Below, piece by piece: positions 1 to 5,092 of a DNA stretch of 5,177 bases. Origin of the DNA: IDS-8 sp050738315. Its GTDB lineage: Bacteria; Pseudomonadota; Gammaproteobacteria; Steroidobacterales; Woeseiaceae. Under the pieces are notes generated by a model. That model saw only the letters and a program-made list of their open reading frames with translations, was not told the DNA's origin and ran no database searches. The number at the start of each line of letters is the position of its first letter. Positions within the stretch are counted from its first letter, which is position 1. A program made the position numbers and the translations under genes. Location: assembly GCA_050738315.1 (NCBI GenBank), contig JBOHZD010000223.1, positions 1 to 5,177 on the forward strand, given 5' to 3'.

Positions 1-114
1 GGTCTCCTCCGGGTTCGGCCTGATACTGATGTCTTGCGCATTCACCGGGCAGTCCAGGTGCTCACTCAGCAGCTCCGCAATGGTCGGTTTCTCTGCGGCA
101 ATTACGATGTCCAT
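1..114 (-). CDS. Unrecognised protein, N-terminal 38 codons only
   Basis: The gene runs off the left edge, so only its beginning is visible. It starts at an ATG (112-114) preceded by an excellent Shine-Dalgarno AAGGAGG (120-126, minus strand) at 5 nt spacing, which makes the start secure. The peptide begins MDIVIAAEKPTIAELLSEHL and continues through a Cys-Pro (residues 22-23) to an acidic-proline stretch (NPEE, residues 34-37). There is no signal peptide and no membrane segment, so a cytoplasmic protein is likely. The segment suggests a beta strand (2-6) followed by an amphipathic helix (10-20). I do not recognise the family and assign no function. It is transcribed divergently from yceH across a 266-bp gap that holds the direct repeats at 212-244. 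Confidence 0.75.
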   Translation of the reverse strand, partial: MDIVIAAEKPTIAELLSEHLDCPVNAQDISIRPNPEET

Positions 115-188
115 GTCGTCCTCCTTGTTCCCCGGCCGGTCGCCCGCGGCAGCTCCGCCGCCAAGGCATACCTGCCGATCTCGCCGCA

Positions 189-217
189 AGAATAGGCGCA
201 GAACGATTAACCGGCGC
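189..217 (-). promoter_or_regulatory. Candidate promoter of the left-edge minus-strand gene
   Basis: On the minus strand a TATTCT hexamer (189-194) matches the -10 consensus at 4 of 6 positions. At 17-bp spacing the -35 position (212-217) reads GCGCCG, which is not a recognisable -35. That place is instead occupied by the end of the 11-bp direct repeats. A start near 182 would leave about 68 nt of leader before the ATG at 114. A missing -35 replaced by phased repeats is the usual shape of an activator-dependent promoter. The assignment is inference from sequence only. Confidence 0.3.
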
Positions 218-244
218 TGAAAGGCGGGTGAACGGCGGCTGAAT
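212..244 (-). repeat. Three 11-bp phased direct repeats, possible response-regulator site
   Basis: Read on the minus strand, three adjacent units follow one another: ATTCAGCCGCC (244-234), GTTCACCCGCC (233-223) and TTTCAGCGCCG (222-212). The shared core TTCA(G/C)C recurs with 5 nt between cores, one helical turn per unit. OmpR/PhoB/PmrA-type response regulators bind direct repeats of this spacing. The block lies upstream of the left-edge gene and overlaps the expected -35 of its candidate promoter. It is also about 137 bp upstream of the yceH start, so it could act on either gene. The repeats are plain in the sequence; the regulator is inferred. Confidence 0.45.
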
Positions 245-324
245 GCGTCGCCGGACAGTGCGACGGGGTGCACTATCCCCTGCTCATGTCCTGGATGCCG
301 CCCGGTCGAGCGATGCGTCCTTCA

Positions 325-333
325 TGATATCTT
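325..333 (+). promoter_or_regulatory. Candidate extended -10 promoter of yceH
   Basis: TGATATCTT fits the extended -10 pattern TGnTATnnT: TG at 325-326 and TATCTT at 328-333. No convincing -35 lies 17 bp upstream (305-310 reads GTCGAG). A start near 340 would give about 40 nt of leader before the GTG at 381. This AT-rich patch is the best promoter candidate in the otherwise GC-rich 115-380 gap, but the match is modest. Confidence 0.28.
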
Positions 334-380
334 GTTCGTGCCTCCCTGCACCCGCAGACAACCCGAAGGAGAATGTGCTC

Positions 381-1061
381 GTGCCACTCGACCTGACCGC
401 CAACGAAGCACGCATCATTGGGTGCCTGATGGAAAAATCCGTCATCACGCCGGACCAGTATCCGCTAACGCTCAATGCCCTGACCAACGCATGCAATCAG
501 AAGTCGGGACGGGACCCGGTAATGTCGCTGCAGCCGGGTGTCGTGCAGCGTACCGTGCGCGATCTGGAACGGAAGCAGCTGGTGCGCGTTGAGGAAAATT
601 TCAAGAGCCGCGTCGAGAAATACGTGCAGCGATTCTGCAACACCCGCTACAGCGATTTTCAGTTCGACAAGGCGCAATTCGCCATAGTCTGCCTGTTCCT
701 GCTGCGAGGCGCCCAGACGCCAGGTGAGCTGCGGGTCCGAAGCGGGCGCCTGCACGCCTTCGCCGACAATTCCGCGGTCGTGGATGCGCTGACCGGCCTG
801 ATGGAGCGGCAAGGCGAGCCGCTGATCGTGAAACTGCCGCGTGCGCCGGGGCGCAAGGACTCGGAGTACATGCATCTCTTCTCAGGTCCCCTCGACATCC
901 GGCCGCACCCGTCCGAACCTTGCGCATCGCGCGAGGCCCGAGACGAAGTCAGCGCCTCAAATCTTGCCGAGCGACTGTCTGCGCTCGAGGCGGAAGTCGC
1001 TGAACTCAGAGGGTTGATCAAGTCGAGCGGCCGGGATCAAGCCGGCGACGCGGAGGTGTGA
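381..1061 (+). CDS. yceH: YceH family protein (UPF0502/DUF480)
   Basis: This is a 226-residue homologue of E. coli YceH (about 215 residues), recognised by its conserved blocks: LTANEARIIGCLMEKS near the N terminus, TPDQYPLTLNALTNACNQKS (23-42), then R-x-PVM, RFCN, LLRGAQTPGELR and YMHLFSGP. The family is built from two winged-helix-like domains and its molecular function is not established. A C-terminal heptad stretch (LAERLSALEAEVAELRGLI) suggests a short coiled coil, as in E. coli. I chose GTG 381 because GAAGGAG (365-371) sits 9 nt upstream. The in-frame GTG at 375 is only 3 nt from that site, and a longer reading from 243 adds 46 residues that do not resemble the family. The gene ends 19 nt before the convergent stop of the DGPF gene. 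It appears intact and monocistronic. Confidence 0.93.
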   Translation: MPLDLTANEARIIGCLMEKSVITPDQYPLTLNALTNACNQKSGRDPVMSLQPGVVQRTVRDLERKQLVRVEENFKSRVEKYVQRFCNTRYSDFQFDKAQFAIVCLFLLRGAQTPGELRVRSGRLHAFADNSAVVDALTGLMERQGEPLIVKLPRAPGRKDSEYMHLFSGPLDIRPHPSEPCASREARDEVSASNLAERLSALEAEVAELRGLIKSSGRDQAGDAEV

Positions 1062-1080
1062 GAACAGAGACGCGACGCGG

Positions 1081-1512
1081 CTATTCCTTTGCGAGTCTCT
1101 CACTCTCAGCCTGAATGCGCTTCCAGTCCCTCTTGAGCTCCGGGGTTAACGCTTCCCCAAAGTCCTCGGGCTCGAACAGAGGCCGGATCTCGATGTCGGA
1201 TTCCTCATTCATGGGATTCGGGCAGCGTTTGACCCAGTCGATGGCTTCCTGCAGCGACTCGACCTGCCAGAGCCAATAGCCCGCCACCAGTTCCTTGGTT
1301 TCCGCAAAGGGGCCGTCGATGACGGTGCGGTTCCTGCCGGAGAAGCGCACGCGCGCGCCTTCCGCGCTGGGTTTCAGGCCGTCGCCGGCCAGCATGATAC
1401 CGGCCTTCACCAGTTCCTCGTTGTAGGCCATCATTTCCGTGAACAGTTCCTGGGTGGGCATTTCGCCGCCTTCGGAGCCCTTGGTCGCCTTTACGAACAC
1501 CATGACTTTCAT
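1081..1512 (-). CDS. YCII-related DGPF-domain protein (YciI family)
   Basis: This 143-residue protein carries the family hallmark DGPF at residues 66-69, within IDGPFAETKELVAGYWLW, followed by the usual helix and CPNP (97-100) and the tail IEIRP-FEPEDFGEALTPEL. The family has a ferredoxin-like alpha/beta fold. Its biochemical role is unclear, and it has no signal peptide. ATG 1512 is preferred because AGGAG (1520-1524) lies 7 nt upstream. The TTG at 1516-1518 would leave only 1 nt and adds two residues. DGPF proteins are commonly encoded beside ECF42-group sigma factor genes and controlled by them. No sigma factor gene is visible here, but an ECF42-like promoter precedes this gene (1561-1587). 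It is convergent with yceH and is separated from the upstream large gene by 188 bp, so it is probably its own transcript. Confidence 0.92.
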   Translation of the reverse strand: MKVMVFVKATKGSEGGEMPTQELFTEMMAYNEELVKAGIMLAGDGLKPSAEGARVRFSGRNRTVIDGPFAETKELVAGYWLWQVESLQEAIDWVKRCPNPMNEESDIEIRPLFEPEDFGEALTPELKRDWKRIQAESERLAKE

Positions 1513-1560
1513 TGTCAATCTCCTCTGCTGAAAGGGTTATGCGAATGTAGCTGTCTATTG

Positions 1561-1587
1561 GTCGACGCAGGAACAGGAAGATCGACA
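1561..1587 (-). promoter_or_regulatory. ECF42-like promoter of the DGPF gene
   Basis: On the minus strand TGTCGA (1582-1587) is followed after exactly 17 nt by CGAC (1561-1564). As I recall it, the motif described for ECF42-group sigma factors is TGTCGA at -35 and CG(A/T)C at -10, controlling DGPF-protein genes. That is the same protein family as the gene downstream. An overlapping CGTC (1564-1567) also fits the -10 but at 14-nt spacing. The implied start is near 1555, giving about 40 nt of leader. No sigma-70 type promoter stands out in the same gap. The motif is seen directly; its recognition by ECF42 is inferred. Confidence 0.45.
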
Positions 1588-1667
1588 CGGATCAAAAAAA
1601 TGCGTTCGAGAAAGTCGGACTACCCACCGCCAAGCCGCCGGCTGATTGCGAATGCTTCTCATTCAGG

Positions 1668-1684
1668 AAAACCCTCCGCGGAGG
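1668..1684 (-). terminator. Weak intrinsic-terminator-like palindrome after the DUF305-LVIVD gene
   Basis: A perfect 12-bp palindrome CCTCCGCGGAGG (1673-1684) lies 16 nt past the stop of the large minus-strand gene and is followed in the transcript by G and TTTT (1668-1671). The folded RNA would have only about four base pairs around a CGCG loop, and the T-run is short. It may be a weak terminator or a chance palindrome. A T7 run at 1594-1600 (minus strand) farther downstream has no clear stem before it. Confidence 0.35.
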
Positions 1685-1700
1685 ACCTGTTTACTAAACT

Positions 1701-4157
1701 TCACCGCAACCTGGCTGCAATTCCGTTCAATGTCCCTGCCAACCCGGTTCGCCGCTTCGCCATGACGCCGTCGCCTTCGCCCCCATCGAGCGTCGCTGCC
1801 AGCGACTCCAGCCTGGCAGCCAGTCGTTCGTCGCGCGCGCTGTTCCCTAGCCGGGCCGCCGCACGATCCAGCGCCGCGGTCAGCTCGGCCGCGGTCGATG
1901 CCGGCAATGACCGGCTGCGCTCGAGCTGGTCGAGATACGCCCGGGCTACGACCGGTTCGGCCGGCCAGGTGACGCGGAACTGCTGCTGCGGATTGAAGCG
2001 CGCGCCCTGGTCGGCCAGCGCTGCCGCGGCGATCTCGTTCCCGGTCAGGTGTTCGCTCGGAACGAGCGCCAGCACGTCGAGGCCGCGCACGGTTTCGGTA
2101 CCGTAGATCCGCCCCTGGTACCAATAGGCCGACCAGTAGCCGCCGAAGACCAGGTCCTCGGCATCGATCGGACCGCGGTCGAAGTACGCAATCTCGAGCG
2201 GATTCTTCGAGTCGGTGAAATCGATCACCGAGATGCCGCCCTGGTACCAGGCCTGGACGAAAATGTCGCGGCCCGGGACCGGCACGATCGAGCCGTTGTG
2301 CGCGACGCAGTTTTCCTGCTCGGCCTGCGGCGCCGGCATCTTGTAGTGGCTGCGGAACTCGAGCTTGTTGTCGACGATGTCGTAGATGGCGTCAGCGCCC
2401 CAGTCGAGGGGATCGTAGGCGCGGCAGCGCGCCCGCGTGCCGCCGCCCCATTCGTCGGTGAACAGGACCTTGGTGCCGTCGTTGTTGAAGGTCGCCGAAT
2501 GCCAGTAGGCAAAGCCCTTGTCGACGACCGCATCCAAGCGCCCGGGCTTCAGCGGATCGGAGATGTCGAAGATGATGCCGTTGCCCGAGCACGCGCCGGC
2601 GGCGATGCCGCGCTCAGGGTATACGGTGATGTCGTGGCATTGATCGGTGCGGCTCGTTTCCTGAGTGTCGTCGCCGTGGTCGCCGCCGCGCCACAGGCCG
2701 GCCAGGGTGCCTTTGTCGGGATCGGCGAAGACGGCGGGACTGTCGACGATGCGCGCGCTGGCCGGATCGTCGACCGGGACCTCGATCACGTCGATGCGGA
2801 ACAGCGCGGTCCGCTCGTCGCCCGGGATGTCACCGATACAGCTCTCCATCTCTTCCTCCTCGCGCACCGTCGAGGTGCCGGAGACGTAGACGATGATCCT
2901 GCCGTCTGCATCCGGGCCTGCGACGACCGAATGCGTGTGGGAGCCGCGGCAGGTCTGGACCGCGCCGACCTGTACCGGCCGTGCCAGGTCGCTCAAGTCG
3001 AAGATACGAAGCCCGCGGAAACGCTCGGGACTGACTTCCTTGCTGACGCTCTGCAGGCCGCAATCGAGCCGCCCGCGCGTCTGTTCCACCGACATGAACA
3101 GGAGATCGCCGACGATGGACACGTCGCCCTGCCCGCCCGGGCAGACCACGGAGCTCAGGAGCTCAGGCGCCCCGTCTTCCTGCAGCCGATAGACGTTGAA
3201 GCCGTGATAGCTGCCGACGACCATTACGTCCCCGGCAAAGGCGATATCGGTGTTGAGGAAGCTCAAGAGCGGTACGCGTTCGTCCTCCTCGTCTTGCTGC
3301 TCCTCCGGGTCCTCGCCGTCTTCCGCCTGGCCCTTGGGTTCTTCCGTGTCGACCTGCAAGAGCCGAGGCGGCAGCTCTGCCGGGTTGTCAGGATCGAAGA
3401 ACCCGGCCGGCCTCGGCAATGAGGTCACCAGCTTCATATTCTCGATCGCCTGGCCGGCGTCATCGAACCCGGCCTCGAGCCCTGCGCGCGGGTCGGAGGA
3501 CAGCCCGACCAGGAGCGCATTCATCCGCTCGATCTCGGCCGTCTGGTCGTTGGTGACGTCCGTCGTGAACTCGAGCAGCACCGGGTCGTATACCGAGCCC
3601 GGCTGTTCGAGCAACTCCTCGACCATCCTGACCGCGCCCTCGTGGTGTGCGATCATCCGCTCGAGGAACAACCGATCGAAGGTCACGCCGTCCGACCGGG
3701 CGAGCTCCGCCATCTGTTCCGGCGTGGCCATGCCGGCCATCGCGTGGCCGGTGTGCATGGTCTCATGTGCGGCAGGCTCCGGCACGCGCTCGCCGCGCGC
3801 GCGCAGCCACTCTCGCATGAAGGCGATCTCGTCCGCCTGCGAGGCGTCGATGCGTCCCGCCGCATCGATCAGCTCCGGCCGGTTCGTGCGATCGGCGGCC
3901 AGCGCGGCCATCTGCACGGCCTGGTGATGGTGCGGAATCATGTCCTGCATGAAGCCGACGTCGGCCGGCGAGTAGCGCGTATTGGCAATCTTTATCGCCT
4001 CTTCGGCGCTCAATGCCTGCGACGATTCGCCCGGGGCGCCGGGGTGGACGATGGGTACGTCGCGTGCCATGGCGACGGACGCCTGGCCCATTAAAAGAAT
4101 CACGCCCGGGACTACGCAGCAAAGCAGGCGAAAGAGGGAGAGAAGGAGTGCAGTCAA
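1701..4157 (-). CDS. Predicted exported DUF305-LVIVD repeat fusion protein
   Basis: The product is 818 residues. The TTG at 4155-4157 is the likely start: AGGAG (4166-4170) is 8 nt upstream and a typical signal peptide follows (hydrophobic residues 3-29, predicted cleavage after AMA, 29-31). Residues 61-216 are a DUF305 domain with the paired motifs IPHHHQAVQMA (HHH 76-78) and IAHHEGAVRM (HH 171-172), plus a His/Met-rich loop HETMHTGHAM (131-140). Characterised DUF305 proteins such as CopM bind copper. An acidic linker (270-293) leads to an LVIVD-repeat region (about 295-705) with units at 319-337, 381-398, 526-544 and 640-659, expected to form a beta-propeller. Eight cysteines (339-617) could form periplasmic disulfides. 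A C-terminal helical segment (735-818) ends in a basic tail. The substrate is unknown; metal handling or a surface role is inference. The gene is monocistronic and divergent from the SDR remnant. Confidence 0.9.
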   Translation of the reverse strand: MTALLLSLFRLLCCVVPGVILLMGQASVAMARDVPIVHPGAPGESSQALSAEEAIKIANTRYSPADVGFMQDMIPHHHQAVQMAALAADRTNRPELIDAAGRIDASQADEIAFMREWLRARGERVPEPAAHETMHTGHAMAGMATPEQMAELARSDGVTFDRLFLERMIAHHEGAVRMVEELLEQPGSVYDPVLLEFTTDVTNDQTAEIERMNALLVGLSSDPRAGLEAGFDDAGQAIENMKLVTSLPRPAGFFDPDNPAELPPRLLQVDTEEPKGQAEDGEDPEEQQDEEDERVPLLSFLNTDIAFAGDVMVVGSYHGFNVYRLQEDGAPELLSSVVCPGGQGDVSIVGDLLFMSVEQTRGRLDCGLQSVSKEVSPERFRGLRIFDLSDLARPVQVGAVQTCRGSHTHSVVAGPDADGRIIVYVSGTSTVREEEEMESCIGDIPGDERTALFRIDVIEVPVDDPASARIVDSPAVFADPDKGTLAGLWRGGDHGDDTQETSRTDQCHDITVYPERGIAAGACSGNGIIFDISDPLKPGRLDAVVDKGFAYWHSATFNNDGTKVLFTDEWGGGTRARCRAYDPLDWGADAIYDIVDNKLEFRSHYKMPAPQAEQENCVAHNGSIVPVPGRDIFVQAWYQGGISVIDFTDSKNPLEIAYFDRGPIDAEDLVFGGYWSAYWYQGRIYGTETVRGLDVLALVPSEHLTGNEIAAAALADQGARFNPQQQFRVTWPAEPVVARAYLDQLERSRSLPASTAAELTAALDRAAARLGNSARDERLAARLESLAATLDGGEGDGVMAKRRTGLAGTLNGIAARLR

Positions 4158-4216
4158 CGTGGTAGCTCCTGTGCAGGGAGGGATTGGTGGCGTCGGCGGA
4201 TTCTTTTCGGGGCACA

Positions 4217-4225
4217 AATCTAGCA
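4217..4225 (-). promoter_or_regulatory. Candidate extended -10 promoter of the DUF305-LVIVD gene
   Basis: On the minus strand TGCTAGATT (4225-4217) fits an extended -10: TG, one base, then TAGATT (4 of 6 consensus positions). No good -35 lies at 16-18 bp. A start near 4210 would give about 53 nt of leader before the TTG at 4157. It sits in the 148-bp divergent gap. Support is limited to this one motif. Confidence 0.25.
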
Positions 4226-4248
4226 GATGGATGATGCAGAGTCCCCCA

Positions 4249-4266
4249 AGTCCGGTTTCTCGGACT
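4249..4266. repeat. 6-6-6 inverted repeat in the divergent intergenic region
   Basis: AGTCCG (4249-4254) and CGGACT (4261-4266) are perfect inverted copies separated by GTTTCT. A second flanking pair, CCCC (4244-4247) and GGGG (4274-4277), is roughly symmetric around it. The site lies 24 bp upstream of the candidate -10 of the large minus-strand gene and 40 bp before the SDR remnant start. It could be an operator for either direction, or a chance dyad. Confidence 0.3.
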
Positions 4267-4305
4267 ATGCTCAGGGGTCCGAACGCGGTAGGCACGGAGA
4301 TTCCA

Positions 4306-4756
4306 TTGAAGCCACAAACGATCGTCATCAGCGGCGCGAACAGGGGCATCGGCCTTGCGATCGCGCGCTTTTACCGGGAACGCGGGGATCGCGTTGTCGC
4401 CCTTTGCCGTCGAGCCAGCGCTGAGTTGCGCGGCTCGGGTGCCGAAATCGTGGAAGGCGTGGACGTCACTTCCGCTGAGGCGCTTCAGCGAGCCGCGGCG
4501 GCAGTCGACAACGTGGACGTGCTGGTCGCGCGCCGCTTTAAATGCGGCCGGTCGCTCACTGGCGATCGACCTGGCGCCGCGCGGTATCGCGGTCGGCCTG
4601 CTGCATCCCGGCGACGTGCGCACGGACATGACGGGCGGCCGGGGCAACGTCGAGGCTTCCGAGGCCGCTCAGATGCTGGTAGAAAGAATCGACGAACTGA
4701 ATGCCGGTAACAGCGGCAGCTTCAGGCATGCTAACGGCGAAGCGTTCCGCTGGTAA
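4306..4756 (+). pseudogene. Short-chain dehydrogenase/reductase remnant, internally deleted and frameshifted
   Basis: The first part, from TTG 4306 (GGAG at 4296-4299, 6 nt spacing), reads as an SDR N terminus: the NAD(P)-binding SGANRGIG (residues 9-16), a DVT (53-55) and VDVLV (70-74), where NNAG should follow. Instead, near 4525-4531, the reading jumps to the next frame, which continues SRAALNAAGRSLAIDLAPRG, HPGDVRTDM and ends FRW-stop at 4756, a normal C terminus of the C-factor/CsgA-like SDR group. About 80 residues are missing, including NNAG, the catalytic Ser and the Tyr of YxxxK. The Lys position of SK is Arg in what remains. Read without the frame jump, the ORF ends at 4710 with a nonsense tail. 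The two halves together are about 150 residues against roughly 230 for the family. An inactive gene is the best reading; an assembly error is possible but must explain a large gap. Confidence 0.82.
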
Positions 4757-4759
4757 GCC

Positions 4760-4789
4760 TTTTCATGATATCATTGACATCATTATCAT
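4760..4789 (+). promoter_or_regulatory. Candidate promoter of the antitoxin-toxin operon
   Basis: Two readings are possible. TATCAT (4784-4789) matches the -10 consensus at 5 of 6 and pairs with TTTTCA (4760-4765, 4 of 6) at 18 bp; transcription would begin near 4796 with about 15 nt of leader. Alternatively the perfect -35 TTGACA (4774-4779) is used, but its nearest -10 (TATTAC, 4794-4799) is only 14 bp away. In either case the elements lie within or next to the inverted-repeat operator, so antitoxin binding would block polymerase. Confidence 0.45.
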
Positions 4790-4792
4790 GAT
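4763..4792. promoter_or_regulatory. Operator-like inverted repeat of the toxin-antitoxin module
   Basis: TCATGATA (4763-4770) and TATCATGA (4784-4791) are perfect 8-bp inverted copies with 13 bp between them. Nested inside are the 10-bp palindrome ATGATATCAT (4765-4774) and the 8-bp palindrome ATCATGAT (4785-4792), with a further ATCAT at 4779-4783. This AT-rich block stands out sharply from the GC-rich surroundings and ends 18 bp before the antitoxin start. Ribbon-helix-helix antitoxins usually repress their own operon by binding such paired palindromes, so this is the probable autoregulatory operator. Confidence 0.6.
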
Positions 4793-4810
4793 CTATTACC
4801 GTGCTGATTC

Positions 4811-5092
4811 ATGTCAAAGCCGCTGCAAGTTTACCTGGATGAAGACGATCTCATGCGTCTCGAGGCCTTCGCGCGCGCGCGGGGCTGGACTAAGTCGCAG
4901 ACAATCCGCGCCGCCATCCGTGCCCTTACGCGGCGGCCTGGGGAAGACCCGGTGCTCGAACTGAGCGGCGACGTGGACGGTCTGCCGCCGGATTTGAGCG
5001 AGAATTTCAACCGATACCTGAACGAGACGTTCGTTGCCGAGCCGTCCCCGACGTACCGCGCACGTCGCCCCCGCAAAGCTGTTCGTCGATAG
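4811..5092 (+). CDS. Ribbon-helix-helix antitoxin, VapB-like
   Basis: The 93-residue product has an N-terminal ribbon-helix-helix DNA-binding domain: strand LQVYL (5-9), helix from D10 to about R24, a turn at GW (25-26) and a second helix TKSQTIRAAIRAL (27-39). The C-terminal half (about 45-93), with DLSENFNRYLNETF and an Arg-rich end (YRARRPRKAVRR), is where antitoxins of this class wrap the toxin. ATG 4811 is the clear start for the domain, although no good Shine-Dalgarno precedes it, so translation may use a short or near-leaderless message. The PIN-domain toxin overlaps its 3' end, the usual antitoxin-first arrangement. The protein should neutralise the toxin and repress the operon through the inverted repeat at 4763-4792. 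The exact antitoxin subfamily is not determined. Confidence 0.87.
   Translation: MSKPLQVYLDEDDLMRLEAFARARGWTKSQTIRAAIRALTRRPGEDPVLELSGDVDGLPPDLSENFNRYLNETFVAEPSPTYRARRPRKAVRR

Noticed and set aside
29..220. Small plus-strand frame of 63 codons at the left edge
   Set aside because: It is antisense to the left-edge gene, which has a strong Shine-Dalgarno, and reads as a Ser/Arg-rich sequence with no family.
243..380. In-frame upstream extension of YceH by 46 residues
   Set aside because: The added residues do not resemble the family, whose conserved sequence begins a few residues after GTG 381, which has its own Shine-Dalgarno.
1062..1080. Terminator between the convergent yceH and DGPF genes
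   Set aside because: The 19-nt gap contains no stem-loop or T-run; termination there must rely on something not visible.
1558..2106. Plus-strand 182-codon frame starting between the DGPF and large genes
   Set aside because: Ser/Ala/Arg-rich low-complexity translation, mostly antisense to the end of the large gene, with no family resemblance and no clear ribosome binding site.
2049..3422. A 457-codon open frame on the plus strand
   Set aside because: It lies wholly opposite the LVIVD-coding part of the large minus-strand gene, has no recognisable domain and no ribosome binding site, and its composition is that expected of an antisense frame in GC-rich DNA.
4158..4349. In-frame N-terminal extension of the DUF305-LVIVD protein by 64 residues
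   Set aside because: It would place the hydrophobic signal sequence internally. The TTG at 4157 has a good Shine-Dalgarno and puts the signal peptide at the N terminus, and the extension overlaps the divergent promoter region.
4525..4560. Programmed ribosomal frameshift to join the two SDR halves
   Set aside because: No slippery heptamer or following stem is evident at the junction. Joining the frames would still lack the catalytic residues, so deletion explains the data better.
3763..4647. Minus-strand 294-codon frame overlapping the DUF305 region and the SDR remnant
   Set aside because: Arg-rich shadow translation of two better-supported genes on both sides of the divergent gap; no domain visible.
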